Source of the DNA: Gammaproteobacteria bacterium
GTDB taxonomy: Bacteria > Pseudomonadota > Gammaproteobacteria > Burkholderiales > Rhodocyclaceae
Assembly: GCA_029289235.1 (NCBI GenBank)
Contig: JARFTZ010000055.1
Coordinates: 62,001 to 126,000 of the forward strand
Length of the DNA: 64,000 bases
Direction of reading: 5' to 3'
Shown here: positions 12,109 through 21,581 of the stretch, piece after piece
Layout of the letters: every line of letters starts with the position of its first letter
How positions within the stretch are numbered: the first letter of the stretch is position 1
Made by a program: the position numbers and the translations under genes
The notes under the pieces: generated by a model
Told to the model about the DNA's origin: nothing
Databases searched by the model: none
What the model saw: the letters and a program-made list of their open reading frames with translations, nothing else

Positions 12109-12618
12109 ATGAAAACCAACCGTTTCGTCGTACTGGCCATCGCACTGGCATTGTCGCCGCTGGCCACCGCCCAGACCACCTACAAGTGGATCGACAAGAC
12201 GACGGGACGGACGGTGTATTCGGACCAGCCGCCGCCTCCGGGGGCAAAGATCATCGAAACCCGCGAAGGCCCGGCGGCCGGCGACGAGAAGCAGATGCCC
12301 TTCGCCATCCGCCAGGCGGTGCAGAAATACCCGGTCACGCTCTATACCGCGGCCAACTGCACCGAAGTGTGCGCCAACGCCCGCGCCCTGCTCAACGGTC
12401 GCGGCGTTCCCTTCACCGAGAAACTGCTGAAGAGCGAGGAAGAATTCGCCGAGGCGGCCAAGTTGATGGGCAACGAGTCGTTTCTTCCCGGACTGACGGT
12501 CGGTACCCAGCGCTTTCCCGGCTTCGAGTCGGGCGCCTGGAACAACCTGCTCGACCTCGCCGGCTACCCGAAGACGGCACCGTACGGCGCCAAGCCCTCC
12601 GGCGTCTTTGCGCAATGA
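12109..12618 (+). CDS. Secreted DUF4124/glutaredoxin-fold protein
   Basis: A 169-residue predicted exported protein. Residues 1-22 form a signal peptide (hydrophobic VVLAIALALSPL, cleavage probably after ATA or TAQ). A DUF4124-like segment follows (TYKWIDKTTGRTVYSDQPPPPGAK), then a glutaredoxin/thioredoxin-like domain from about residue 70 with the Cys pair NCTEVC, spaced CxxxC rather than the usual CxxC. The later GNESFLPGLTVGTQRFPGFE resembles the cis-Pro region of glutaredoxins. A periplasmic thiol/disulfide role is inferred, but the extra residue in the Cys motif makes classic redox activity uncertain. Its stop overlaps the start of the downstream nuclease gene (ATGA). Confidence 0.8.
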   Translation: MKTNRFVVLAIALALSPLATAQTTYKWIDKTTGRTVYSDQPPPPGAKIIETREGPAAGDEKQMPFAIRQAVQKYPVTLYTAANCTEVCANARALLNGRGVPFTEKLLKSEEEFAEAAKLMGNESFLPGLTVGTQRFPGFESGAWNNLLDLAGYPKTAPYGAKPSGVFAQ

Positions 12619-13382
12619 AGCTGGCGAGCTGGAACGTCAACTCGCTCAAGGTCCGTCTGCCGCAACTGCTCGACTGGCTGGCCACGCGCCAGCCGGATGT
12701 CGTCTGTCTGCAGGAAACGAAGCTGGAAGACGCCAGCTTCCCGCGTCTGGAAATCGAAGCCGCCGGCTATGGCGTCACCTTTTCCGGGCAGAAGACCTAC
12801 AACGGTGTCGCCCTGCTGTCGCGGCAGACGTTGCAGGACGTGGCGTTCGGCAATCCACGCTTCCCGGATGAACAGAAGCGCCTGATCAGCGCGACGGTCG
12901 GATCGACGCGGATCATCTGCGCCTATGTCCCCAACGGCCAGGAAGTCGGCAGCGACAAGTACGCCTACAAGCTGGCCTGGCTCGATGCGCTCGGCCAGTG
13001 GCTCGGTGACGAACTGGCATCGCACCCGAACCTCGTGCTGGCTGGCGACTTCAACATCGCGCCGGACGACCGGGACGTGCATGATCCTGCGGCCTGGGCC
13101 GGGCAGGTGCTCTGCTCCGAGCCGGAACGCGCTGCCTTCCGGCGGTTCGAATCACTGGGCCTGAAGGACAGCTTCCGCCTGTTCGAGCAACCGGAAAAAT
13201 GCTTCTCGTGGTGGGATTACCGGATGCTCGGCTTCCAGAAGAACCGTGGCCTGCGCATCGACCACATTCTCCTGTCGGCACCGCTGGCCGGGCGTTGCCT
13301 CGCGGCCGGCATTGACCGCGAGATGCGCAAGCGCGAACGCCCGTCCGATCACGCTCCGGTGACAGCGGACATCTCGGATTAG
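12615..13382 (+). CDS. xth: Exodeoxyribonuclease III (AP endonuclease family)
   Basis: A DNA repair enzyme that nicks abasic sites and removes 3'-blocking groups. The 255-residue product shows the full EEP fold signature: WNVNSLKVR (residues 5-13), LQETK with the metal-binding Glu near residue 35, GDFNIAP (about 140), and the C-terminal IDHILLS and SDHAPV with the catalytic His. The start is ATG 12615, which overlaps the upstream stop by four bases, so the two are probably translationally coupled. The link between a periplasmic thiol protein and a DNA-repair nuclease is positional only. Confidence 0.93.
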   Translation: MKLASWNVNSLKVRLPQLLDWLATRQPDVVCLQETKLEDASFPRLEIEAAGYGVTFSGQKTYNGVALLSRQTLQDVAFGNPRFPDEQKRLISATVGSTRIICAYVPNGQEVGSDKYAYKLAWLDALGQWLGDELASHPNLVLAGDFNIAPDDRDVHDPAAWAGQVLCSEPERAAFRRFESLGLKDSFRLFEQPEKCFSWWDYRMLGFQKNRGLRIDHILLSAPLAGRCLAAGIDREMRKRERPSDHAPVTADISD

Positions 13383-13397
13383 AGTGGTTTTCCGAAC

Positions 13398-14255
13398 CTA
13401 CTCTTTCGGGAAATCCGCAGCCCGTGCCACCGCCTCGCCGGCACGAAACTGCGCGAGCAGCGACTCCAGGTAGGCCGTAGACACATCGAAGGCCGCGTTG
13501 CCGAGAAGCAGATGACGCGGCGGATTCGGCGACTCGACCGCAGCGATGATGGCCTTCACCGCGCGCACCGGATCACCCGGCTGCTTGCCCGAAACGGCGC
13601 GCAACTGGGCGCGCTTGGCGCCGGCGGTCGACGCGTAATCGTCGATCACGACCGGGCTCTCGTCAGCGGAACGCCCGGCCCAGTCGGTGCGGAAACCGCT
13701 CGGCTCGACCACGATGACCTTGATCCCCAGCGGCTCGACCTCTTGCGCCAGCGCGCCGGAAAGCCCTTCCACGGCGAACTTTGTCGCGCAGTAGTAGCCA
13801 AGCCCGGCAAACGGATGGAGGCCGGCCAGCGAGGCGATGTTGATGATGCAGCCGCTGCGCTGCGCACGCATCCCCGGCAGCACGGCCGACGTCATGCGTC
13901 CGAGGCCGAACACGTTGACGTCGAACATCCAGCGGACCCTGTCTTCCTCGCTCTCCTCGACTGCGCCGAAGTAGCCGAGGCCGGCGTTATTGACCAGCAC
14001 GTCGATCCGCCCGAAGCGTTCCTGCGCCGCCTTGACCGCTTCGTCGACCTGCGCGTTGTCGGTCACATCAAGCTTCAGGACGAGCGCCTGCGCGGAGTCG
14101 GCAAACTCCTTGAGAGCCTCGGGTTTGCGCGCAGTGACCACCACACGGCAGCCGCTCGCCAGGAGATGCCGGGCAAGTTCCCGGCCGAATCCAGTGGAAC
14201 ACCCGGTAATGAACCAGACGCGGCTATCGCCAGCCGCCGAGACGCCATTTGCCAT
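13398..14255 (-). CDS. Short-chain dehydrogenase/reductase
   Basis: A classical SDR, 285 residues, probably NADP(H)-dependent. Seen: glycine-rich TGCSTGFG at the N-terminus, the Arg in TARKPEAL after the second strand, NNAG (about residue 87), IINIAS with the catalytic Ser, and the active-site YYCATK. The longer C-terminus resembles the retinol-dehydrogenase-like oxidoreductases with unassigned substrate. An upstream ATG at 14273 exists, but AGGAG lies six bases from the ATG at 14255, which is chosen. It is convergent with xth and lies 39 bases downstream of rsmA, so it may be a late member of the lptD-surA-pdxA-rsmA run, with no evident functional link. Confidence 0.85.
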   Translation of the reverse strand: MANGVSAAGDSRVWFITGCSTGFGRELARHLLASGCRVVVTARKPEALKEFADSAQALVLKLDVTDNAQVDEAVKAAQERFGRIDVLVNNAGLGYFGAVEESEEDRVRWMFDVNVFGLGRMTSAVLPGMRAQRSGCIINIASLAGLHPFAGLGYYCATKFAVEGLSGALAQEVEPLGIKVIVVEPSGFRTDWAGRSADESPVVIDDYASTAGAKRAQLRAVSGKQPGDPVRAVKAIIAAVESPNPPRHLLLGNAAFDVSTAYLESLLAQFRAGEAVARAADFPKE

Positions 14256-14294
14256 CGATCGCTCCTTTGCCAACGTTGTTTTTGAAACAGCGTT

Positions 14295-15074
14295 TTATTT
14301 TACTGCGTTGGCGAGAGCGATGTAATCGGAAAGGGTCAATTCCTCGGCACGGGCGGTCGGAGCGATGCCCAGGCGCTCAAGCAGGCCGTCGTCAACCAGG
14401 CCCTTGAGGTTGTTGCGCAGCATCTTGCGCCGCTGCCCGAAGGCCGCTGCGACCAGTTCGGCGAAACGTGCCTCGTCGCGCACCGTCAGATCTTCCAGCG
14501 CCCGCGGAATCAGGCGGACGACTGCGGAATCGACCTTCGGCGCCGGATCGAACGATTCCGGCGGCACGTCGAGCAACCAGTCCATCACGAAACGGTACTG
14601 GAGCATCACCGACAACCGCCCGTAATCGGCCGTTCCCGGCTCCGCGACCATCCGTTCGACGACTTCCTTCTGCAGCATGAAGTGCATTTCGCGGGTGCGA
14701 TCGGAAAATTGTGCGAGGTGGAACAAGAGCGGCGTCGAAATGTTGTAGGGCAGATTGCCGACCACGCTCAGCTTCTTGCCGGCGGTGTCAGCCAGCGCGC
14801 CGAAGTCGAACGCCAGGGCGTCGCCTTCGTGGATCGTCAGGCGCTCGGGCGAATAGCGTTGCCGCAAGCGGGCGACGATATCGCGGTCGATTTCGACCAC
14901 GTGCAGATGGTCGAGCCGCGCGAGCAACGGCCCGGTCAGCGCGCCGAGTCCGGGACCGATCTCGACGACCAAGTCGTCGCGCTGCGGCGCAACCGCGGCG
15001 ACGATCTCGCCGATGACCTGCGCATCGATCAGGAAATTTTGTCCGAACCGCTTGCGGGCGACGTGCTTGCTCAT
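14295..15074 (-). CDS. rsmA: 16S rRNA dimethyladenosine transferase
   Basis: Dimethylates two adjacent adenines at the 3' end of 16S rRNA (KsgA activity) as a late check in small-subunit assembly. The 259 residues have the normal length. Seen: RFGQNFL near the N-terminus, the SAM motif [12 protein letters not shown] (about residues 38-49), and NLPYNIS (about residue 115), the N-[LI]-P-[YF] adenine methylase motif. A GTG at 15080 could serve, but ATG 15074 overlaps the pdxA stop as ATGA and gives the conserved [12 protein letters not shown] start. pdxA-rsmA pairing is widespread in proteobacteria. Confidence 0.95.
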   Translation of the reverse strand: MSKHVARKRFGQNFLIDAQVIGEIVAAVAPQRDDLVVEIGPGLGALTGPLLARLDHLHVVEIDRDIVARLRQRYSPERLTIHEGDALAFDFGALADTAGKKLSVVGNLPYNISTPLLFHLAQFSDRTREMHFMLQKEVVERMVAEPGTADYGRLSVMLQYRFVMDWLLDVPPESFDPAPKVDSAVVRLIPRALEDLTVRDEARFAELVAAAFGQRRKMLRNNLKGLVDDGLLERLGIAPTARAEELTLSDYIALANAVK

Positions 15075-16054
15075 CGGCACGATCCGGCGAGGCGGGCCAT
15101 GACGATGGCCTGTTCGACAGCGACGAAGAGGCTGCCCGGATCGGCGCGACCGCTGCCGGCAAGCTCCAGCGCCGTGCCATGATCAACCGACGTACGGATG
15201 ATCGGCAGGCCGAGCGTCACGTTGATGCCGTTGCCGAAGGTCGCGTACTTGAGCGCCGTCAGTCCCTGGTCGTGGTACATGACCAGCACGCAGTCGCCCT
15301 GCGCCAGCAACGGCGGCGTGAACATCGTGTCCGCCGGGAGCGGGCCGAGCAGTGTCATGCCTTCGGCTCGCAGTTTTTCCAGGACCGGGGTGATCACCCG
15401 TATTTCCTCGTCACCGAGATAGCCACCCTCGCCGGCGTGCGGATTGAGGCCGGCAACAAGGATGCGCGGCCGGTCGATCCCGAACTTGCCGCGCATGTCG
15501 GCGTGCAGGATGCGCAATGTCGTTTCCAGCGACTCGGCCGTGATCGCCGCCGGCACGTCCTTCAGCGGCAGGTGCGTCGTCGCCAGCGCGACGCGCAGAT
15601 TGCCGCCGGCGAGCATCATCACCACCTGCGGCGTATGCGTCTTTTCGGCAAGGTATTCGGTGTGGCCGGTGAAGGGAATGCCGGCATCGTTGATCACTGC
15701 CTTGTTCACTGGCGCCGTCACCATTGCCGCGAACTCGCCGGTCTGGCAACCTTCGAGCGCTCGATCGAGCAGAGCAAGAACGTACGGCGAATTGGCCGGA
15801 TCGAGCTTTCCCGCGACGGACGTCACTCTCAGCGGCACATGGATGAGGTCGAGGACACCCGCTTCCGGCGGTGTCGTCGCCGACCACTCGCGCAAGCGGA
15901 CGGCGAAACCGAGCTGCGCGGCACGCGCACGCATCATTTCCCGGTCGGCCAGAACGACGAGTCGTGCTGCGAAATCCTTCTCCGCGAGGCGCAGGCAGAG
16001 TTCGGGGCCGACGCCGGCCGGCTCGCCCGAGGTGACGGCGATGACCGGCGCCAC
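15071..16054 (-). CDS. pdxA: 4-hydroxythreonine-4-phosphate dehydrogenase
   Basis: Oxidises 4-phosphohydroxythreonine in the DXP-dependent route to pyridoxal phosphate. The 327 residues match the family. Seen: N-terminal [12 protein letters not shown], the metal-binding HTEYLAEKT region (about residue 135), NPHAGEGG (about residue 205) and the late [10 protein letters not shown] with its metal-binding His. The start is a GTG at 16054, two bases after the surA stop; no better ATG is in frame. It is the third gene of the cluster lptD-surA-pdxA-rsmA. Confidence 0.94.
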   Translation of the reverse strand: MAPVIAVTSGEPAGVGPELCLRLAEKDFAARLVVLADREMMRARAAQLGFAVRLREWSATTPPEAGVLDLIHVPLRVTSVAGKLDPANSPYVLALLDRALEGCQTGEFAAMVTAPVNKAVINDAGIPFTGHTEYLAEKTHTPQVVMMLAGGNLRVALATTHLPLKDVPAAITAESLETTLRILHADMRGKFGIDRPRILVAGLNPHAGEGGYLGDEEIRVITPVLEKLRAEGMTLLGPLPADTMFTPPLLAQGDCVLVMYHDQGLTALKYATFGNGINVTLGLPIIRTSVDHGTALELAGSGRADPGSLFVAVEQAIVMARLAGSCR

Positions 16055-16056
16055 GC

Positions 16057-17367
16057 TCAGCGCTCCTCCAGCCGCAGGTCGACGTAGGCGCGATCCCGCG
16101 CCTGCCGCAACCAGTCCTGATACGCCTCGTCCAGCTTGCGCTCGCGCAGCACCTGGCGCGCCGCGGCCTTTTGCCGGTCAGCCGAGACGTCCTGAACGCG
16201 GCGCTCCAGCACCTCGATCAGATGGAAACCGAACGGGGACTTGACCGGACGGCTGACTTCGCCGGGTTTCAGGTTGTTCATCGCGCGCTCGAACTCCGGC
16301 ACCGTGTCGCCCGGATAGATCCAGCCCAGATCGCCCCCCTTGGGCGCAGACCCGTCCTGCGAATGCAGCTTGGCCAGTTCGGCGAATTTCTCGCCGTGGA
16401 TAATCCGGTCGTACAACCCTTCCAGCTTGTGCTGTGCCTCGCTTTCGGAAACCAGTTCATTGACCCGGATCAGGATGTGACGGACGCGCGTCTGCTGTAC
16501 CGGCGGCAACGCCGCGCCGCCCTTCTTGTTCAGCAGCTTGACGATATGGAATCCGTTCGGGCTGCGCAGCAACGGGCCGACATCACCCGCGCTCATTTTG
16601 GCCACGACATCGGAAAAGATGTTCGGCAGCCGGTCGATGGGCCGCATTCCGAGGCTGCCGCCCTGCAACCCGTCGGGTGCATCCGAGTACGCCGCCGCCA
16701 GCTGGGCAAAATTCTCCCCCTTGCGAGCACGCTCCAGCACCTCGTCAGCCTTGGCCTTGAGCGTGGCAAGCTGTACGGAATTTGCCGATTCGGGCGCACG
16801 CAGGAGAATGTGCGCCACCTCGTATTCCTCGCCGGCGCCGGCGGCAGACTGCCCTTCGAGGTAGTTCTCGATCTCGCTGTCGGAAACGGCGATCTTGTTC
16901 TCCACCTCGCGCTCGCGCACGCGAGCGATGAGCATTTCGTTGCGGATATCCTCGCGGAATTTCGGGAAGGCGATGCCGTCGCGCTGCAAGACTTCGCGGA
17001 ACTGCTCCATCGACATCTTGTTTCCGGCGGCGATGCGCTGCAGCGCCTGATCTAGTTGACCATCGTCGACGCGCAGACCGATCTCGCGCGCGTGCTGCAG
17101 CTGGATCTTGTCCATCACCAGACGCTCAAGCATCTGCCGTTCCAGGACGTCGCGCGGCGGCAACGGCGTCCCCTGCCGGCGCAATTGCGCGACGGCACGC
17201 TCCAGGCCGCGATTCAATTCGTGCAGGGTGATCACCTCGTCGTTGACCACGGCGACGATCCGGTCGACGGGAATCGGCTCAGCAGCGGAGCGCTGCGGCG
17301 CCTGCGCAGAGGCGACGGCACTCTGCAAAAGAACCAGCAGCAAGGCTGCACGCAACAATCGCTTCAT
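16057..17367 (-). CDS. surA: Periplasmic chaperone/peptidyl-prolyl isomerase SurA
   Basis: Escorts unfolded outer-membrane proteins, LptD among them, across the periplasm to the BAM complex. The 436-residue protein has an N-terminal signal peptide (KRLLRAALLLVLLQSAVASAQA), a helical chaperone domain beginning RIVAVVNDEVIT, and two parvulin domains, each with the AHILLR/RHILIR type strand (about residues 180-280 and 295-390). A longer frame to 17412 exists; ATG 17367 has GAGGTG upstream and begins directly with the signal peptide. It lies ten bases after lptD, its best-known client, so the two are cotranscribed. Confidence 0.95.
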   Translation of the reverse strand: MKRLLRAALLLVLLQSAVASAQAPQRSAAEPIPVDRIVAVVNDEVITLHELNRGLERAVAQLRRQGTPLPPRDVLERQMLERLVMDKIQLQHAREIGLRVDDGQLDQALQRIAAGNKMSMEQFREVLQRDGIAFPKFREDIRNEMLIARVREREVENKIAVSDSEIENYLEGQSAAGAGEEYEVAHILLRAPESANSVQLATLKAKADEVLERARKGENFAQLAAAYSDAPDGLQGGSLGMRPIDRLPNIFSDVVAKMSAGDVGPLLRSPNGFHIVKLLNKKGGAALPPVQQTRVRHILIRVNELVSESEAQHKLEGLYDRIIHGEKFAELAKLHSQDGSAPKGGDLGWIYPGDTVPEFERAMNNLKPGEVSRPVKSPFGFHLIEVLERRVQDVSADRQKAAARQVLRERKLDEAYQDWLRQARDRAYVDLRLEER

Positions 17368-17377
17368 CTTGAACACC

Positions 17378-20300
17378 TCAGTTTTCAAAAGCGGCGCTCT
17401 CGCCGGAGCCACCGATCAGGCTGTAGCCCTGAATGTTGTCTTTCAGCACGCCGAGCGGATTGGAGCCGATCCGCCCCAGGCCGCCCAGTTCGAGCTGGAC
17501 GAAGAAGGAGGTCGACGCGTCCTCGGAGGTAAGCGCCTGACGACGCAACACGCCGCGCAGCACCCAGCAACCGCCGTTGTATTCCAGGCCGGCAACCGAT
17601 TGAATCACCCGGCCGTTTGCTGAACTGGTCGACAGGACGGTTCCGTCATCCTTGAACGCGTAATTGAGGCGGCCGACGGCATACCACGGGCCGGATATTG
17701 GCCATTGCCCGGAAAGATCAAGCTGGTTGATCGGTGCCGTCTCGTCGCGGTTGTAGCGATAAGCGGCATTCAACACCTTGCCCGGCTCGGGCTGATAGCG
17801 GAGGCCAACCGAATAGCGCTCGGTTTCCTGGTCAGCGAGGTCGAACTGCCACGCCGTATCGGCATAAACCCGCGGGAGAATCTGGCCACTGAACGCCGCG
17901 AGGAAGTCGGAGCGGTCCCACTTGTCGCTGTCGCTGGTTGTCGTCGCCGAATCGTTAAGCCCCACCTTGCTCCGGGTGAAGTAGAAACGCTGCCCGATCA
18001 TCGCACGGATGATTTCGTTGCCGGTATCGGGTTCGATCAGACGGCTGGTCAACGCTGCCGTCAGCTGATTGGCATTGTTGACCCGATCCCAGCCCGAGAA
18101 CTGGTTTTCCGAGAAAATCTGGGCAAAGTTGAAATCGGCCAGTGCCGTGTCGAACAACGGGATGTCGCTCTGGTCCTTGTACGGGATGTTGAGGTAATAG
18201 AGGCGCGGTTCGAGCGTCTGCGTGTAGTCGCGACCGAACCAGTTGCTTGAACGCTCGAAGGTCATGCCTGTATCGAGGCTGAAGATCGGCAGGGATACGG
18301 AAATCGAATCCGGGCTACCGGCGGCTTGTCCGCTCAACGAATAGCTGCGGTAATTGACGCCGAACTTCGGTGTGACATACCAGCCGGGGGTCACGTACGG
18401 CAAGGCGATCTGCGGATAGAGCACCGTCCGTTTGCCGTCCGGGTAGATCGTTCCGTATTGCTCGCGCTCGCGGATCGAGAAGCTGGTGTACTGCCCGAGG
18501 AAACTCAGATCGGTGTGGTGGAAATCGGGTTTGCGCGCGTTGAAGGTGATTTGCGGCAACATCCGGTACTGTTCGAGAACCGGATTATCCTCGTCCGGCT
18601 GCAGGGTCTGGTACTGCTGGAAGTTGATCGACGTACTCCACCATCCGCCGCCGCTGTAGGTCAACTTGCCCTGTTGCAGCAACTGCGTCTGCGAGGTCGA
18701 GGCGATGTCGGACGACAGGTCGGTGTAGTAATCGTCGTCGGACACCTTGTTGTAGTTGATCAGGCCGGTAAAGCCGTTGCTGGTCTTCTGGTCGTGCCGC
18801 AGCGAAATCCCGTAGCGACGATCGCCGTCGCGCAGCTTGTCATCCGGCAGCAACTCCGCCTGCAGCTTGCCGGTGTAGGCGCCGCCGAACGCCGTGTTGA
18901 GATAGCGGAACTCGTTGTTCAGCTGGATGCCCCGCTTGCTCATCAGCCGCGGCGTGAAGGTCGCATCCATGTTCGGCGCGATGTTCCAGTAGTACGGCTG
19001 CTCGTACTCGAAACCGTTGTCGCTGCTGGTACCGAACGACGGCCGGAGGAAGCCGGACTTGCGCTCGCCGCTGAGCGAGAAGGAAATCCAGGGCGAATAG
19101 AGGAACGGCACATCCTTGAAATAGACCGTCGCGTCGTCGCCTTCGCCGACCTCGCGATCGTAGTCAAGCCGCATCTCGGACGTTCGCACGTACCAGTCGT
19201 TGTTGTCGATCGGACAGGTGGTGAACGTGTTGTTCAGCAGGCGATAGTGGTTTTCACCCTCGAACTCCAGCCGATCCGCTTCGCCGCGCGTTTCCGTCAC
19301 GGGAGCCAGGTCCAGCTTGTCCCCGACCCGGGTTTGCGATGAAGAGAATCCAGAGTCCCACCAGGACTGCTGGCTCAATTCGTCGAGCCGCTGGCTCGAA
19401 TTCGCCCGGTCATCGGCCGTCTTTCCGCCCATCAGCTGCCGCTTGAGCTGATAGGCAGGCTTCTCGAAGTAGCCGACCTGGTCCTCGATGCGCAGGCGCA
19501 TCTTGGGGCCGGTAACGACATCCTCGCCCTGCTGCAACCGGACGCCGCCCTCGGCCTCCATTTCGTCGTCAAGCGGCCAGTACGTCAGACGATCCGCGTT
19601 GACCACCGTACCGATCTTGCGCAGTTCCGCCTCGCCCTCGGCATTGAATTCACGGTTCACTTCGCCGGACATGCGCTGCGCGCTCAGGAAGGCCGGCCGC
19701 GGGGCCGTTTCATTCTTCGGCGGCGTTTCCATCTTGCGCGCCGCGCGCAGAGCCAGCGCCGGCTGACCATCGTCGACCACATCGACCACGTCGGACTGGA
19801 ACTGTCCCGGCGCCGACTCGCCGGATGCGCCAGCCGCGCTGCCGGCAGCGGCACGACGCACCGCGGTGACGCCAGCACCGGACACGCCGGCTTGTGCCAC
19901 CGGAGCGATCGGCGGCAAGCCGAGCAACGCCGGATCGACGCGAAGCGGCTCAAGCGCGGAGACCCTTGCGTCGGGCGAAGCCGGCGCAGCGACGGGCTTT
20001 GCTGCAATCACCGGTACCGCAGGCTTTTCCGCAGGGAGCGCAACAACGCTGGCGGAGGGGCCCTTCGGCGCGACCGTCGCCAGAGAAGACACGGCAGGTC
20101 CAGGCTGAGCCGCAGGGGCTTTTTCCTCGACAGCCGGAACGGCCGTCCCTCGCTCGTCGCGAGGGGATTCGGGTTCAGGTTCGGCAACGACCGTCTTGAC
20201 CTCGACGGCGGCTGGCTCGACCGGTACAACCTCGACTTGCGTCTTTGGCGCTTCCGGCTTGGCAGGAACGGACGCACGTTCCTCCTTGGCCTCTTCCTTC

Positions 20301-20452
20301 TTGACCGGCGGCAACCCGAGCAGCACCGGGTCAACACGTAACGGAGCCGGCGCTTGGGCCACGGCATCGCCCGCGTGCACGGCAGCCAGCGTGCCGGCGA
20401 AGCTGCAGCACAGAATCAGCGCGAGTTGTTTGCGTCGGGCAGTCCGAGTCAT
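17378..20452 (-). CDS. lptD: LPS-assembly protein LptD
   Basis: Outer-membrane beta-barrel that inserts lipopolysaccharide into the outer leaflet with LptE. The 1024-residue protein is long for the family (E. coli 784). A signal peptide is followed by about 230 residues rich in Pro, Ala, Glu and Val, in which LRVDPxLLGLPP occurs twice (about residues 38-49 and 165-176). The OstA/LptA-like jellyroll starts near residue 262 and the barrel fills the rest. Cys in TTCPIDNNDWYV and GGCWVLRG fit the two sites that form the long-range disulfide. The frame stays open to 20638, but the region before ATG 20452 is basic and unlike a signal peptide and overlaps promoter motifs and amgK. Confidence 0.93.
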   Translation of the reverse strand: MTRTARRKQLALILCCSFAGTLAAVHAGDAVAQAPAPLRVDPVLLGLPPVKKEEAKEERASVPAKPEAPKTQVEVVPVEPAAVEVKTVVAEPEPESPRDERGTAVPAVEEKAPAAQPGPAVSSLATVAPKGPSASVVALPAEKPAVPVIAAKPVAAPASPDARVSALEPLRVDPALLGLPPIAPVAQAGVSGAGVTAVRRAAAGSAAGASGESAPGQFQSDVVDVVDDGQPALALRAARKMETPPKNETAPRPAFLSAQRMSGEVNREFNAEGEAELRKIGTVVNADRLTYWPLDDEMEAEGGVRLQQGEDVVTGPKMRLRIEDQVGYFEKPAYQLKRQLMGGKTADDRANSSQRLDELSQQSWWDSGFSSSQTRVGDKLDLAPVTETRGEADRLEFEGENHYRLLNNTFTTCPIDNNDWYVRTSEMRLDYDREVGEGDDATVYFKDVPFLYSPWISFSLSGERKSGFLRPSFGTSSDNGFEYEQPYYWNIAPNMDATFTPRLMSKRGIQLNNEFRYLNTAFGGAYTGKLQAELLPDDKLRDGDRRYGISLRHDQKTSNGFTGLINYNKVSDDDYYTDLSSDIASTSQTQLLQQGKLTYSGGGWWSTSINFQQYQTLQPDEDNPVLEQYRMLPQITFNARKPDFHHTDLSFLGQYTSFSIREREQYGTIYPDGKRTVLYPQIALPYVTPGWYVTPKFGVNYRSYSLSGQAAGSPDSISVSLPIFSLDTGMTFERSSNWFGRDYTQTLEPRLYYLNIPYKDQSDIPLFDTALADFNFAQIFSENQFSGWDRVNNANQLTAALTSRLIEPDTGNEIIRAMIGQRFYFTRSKVGLNDSATTTSDSDKWDRSDFLAAFSGQILPRVYADTAWQFDLADQETERYSVGLRYQPEPGKVLNAAYRYNRDETAPINQLDLSGQWPISGPWYAVGRLNYAFKDDGTVLSTSSANGRVIQSVAGLEYNGGCWVLRGVLRRQALTSEDASTSFFVQLELGGLGRIGSNPLGVLKDNIQGYSLIGGSGESAAFEN

Positions 20453-20519
20453 CCGAAACGTCGATAAAGTCACACAGTGCTCACGGGGCGGCCCGCGCAG
20501 CGCGTAAGGGGGCGAATGG

Positions 20520-20537
20520 TAAAATCGCCGCATTCTA
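20520..20537. promoter_or_regulatory. Overlapping divergent -10 boxes for lptD and amgK
   Basis: TAAAAT (20520-20525, plus) and, six bases on, ATTCTA (20532-20537), which is TAGAAT on the minus strand, sit back to back between lptD and amgK. Predicted start points fall near 20532 for amgK-murU and 20525 for lptD. Neither has a strong -35. The two promoters would compete for the same DNA. Confidence 0.4.
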
Positions 20538-20561
20538 GCATTTAGCCCGAGGAGAAGCGGC

Positions 20562-21581
20562 ATGCCGCGTACCATCCTGCTGCGCGAGTGGCTCAACCGC
20601 CTGTTTCCGCGCCAGCACCACGAACAGGAACTGCGCATCGAACCGGCGTCGGCCGACGCCAGCTTCCGTCGCTACTTCCGCGTGACGCTGGAGAATGGCG
20701 ACACGCGCATCGTCATGGATGCCCCGCCTGAGCATGAGGATTGCCGGCCGTTCCTGCACGTTGCCACACTGTTTCGCGACGCCGGCGTGCATGTCCCGGA
20801 GGTCTTCGCCCAGGATCTGGAGCAAGGCTTCCTGCTGCTCTCCGACCTCGGCAATACCACCTACCTGAACGTGCTCGACGCAACGACGGCGCCGGCGCTC
20901 TACCGCGACGCCAACGCCGCGCTGGTGGACATCCAGCGCGCCAGCCGGGCCGGCGTCCTGCCCGCCTACGACCGCGCCCTGCTCGAACGCGAACTCAACC
21001 TGTTCCCCGACTGGTACGTGGCCAGACACCTCGGCCTGACGCTCGACACAGTGCAGACGGCCCAGCTGCGCAACGCCTTCGAAACGCTGCTCGCCAACAA
21101 CCTCGCGCAGCCGCAGGTCTTCGTGCACCGCGACTACCACTCGCGCAACCTGATGGTCATCGACGGCGCCTACCCTGCCAACCCCGGCATCATCGACTTC
21201 CAGGATGCCGTCTACGGTCCGATCACCTACGACCTCGTCTCGCTCTACCGCGACGCCTACATCACCTGGGAGGAAGAGCGCGAACTCGACTTCGTCATCC
21301 GCTACTGGGAAATGGCGAAGAAGGCGGGGTTGCCGGTCAGCCCCGATTTCGACGCCTTCTACCGCGACTACGAATGGATGGGCGCCCAGCGCCAGATCAA
21401 GGTGCTCGGCATCTTTGCCCGCCTGTATCACCGCGACGGCAAGGACGGCTATCTCAAGGACATGCCGCGCGTGATGGCCTACCTGCGCCGCACCTGCACG
21501 CGCTACAACGCGCTGGCGCCGCTGGCCCGGCTGCTCGACCAACTGGAGAACCGCGCGGTGGAAACGGGACTGACCTTCTGA
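20562..21581 (+). CDS. amgK: Anomeric MurNAc/GlcNAc kinase (aminoglycoside-phosphotransferase fold)
   Basis: The AmgK family phosphorylates N-acetylmuramate at the anomeric position, the first step of a cell-wall recycling shortcut that bypasses de novo UDP-MurNAc synthesis. The 339 residues show the kinase-like fold with SDASFRRYFRV (nucleotide loop; written here as ADASFRRYFRV), the catalytic VHRDYHSRNLM (HxDxxxxN) and IDFQDAVYGP (metal-binding DFQD). AGGAG precedes ATG 20562. Its stop overlaps the start of murU by one base (TGATG), and the pairing with murU is the main reason for calling AmgK rather than a generic phosphotransferase. It is divergent from lptD, as is common in proteobacteria. 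Confidence 0.88.
   Translation: MPRTILLREWLNRLFPRQHHEQELRIEPASADASFRRYFRVTLENGDTRIVMDAPPEHEDCRPFLHVATLFRDAGVHVPEVFAQDLEQGFLLLSDLGNTTYLNVLDATTAPALYRDANAALVDIQRASRAGVLPAYDRALLERELNLFPDWYVARHLGLTLDTVQTAQLRNAFETLLANNLAQPQVFVHRDYHSRNLMVIDGAYPANPGIIDFQDAVYGPITYDLVSLYRDAYITWEEERELDFVIRYWEMAKKAGLPVSPDFDAFYRDYEWMGAQRQIKVLGIFARLYHRDGKDGYLKDMPRVMAYLRRTCTRYNALAPLARLLDQLENRAVETGLTF

Noticed and set aside
20453-20638. Longer LptD N-terminus from 20638
   Set aside because: The extra 62 residues are basic and unlike a signal peptide, overlap divergent promoter motifs and amgK, and a proper signal peptide begins at 20452.
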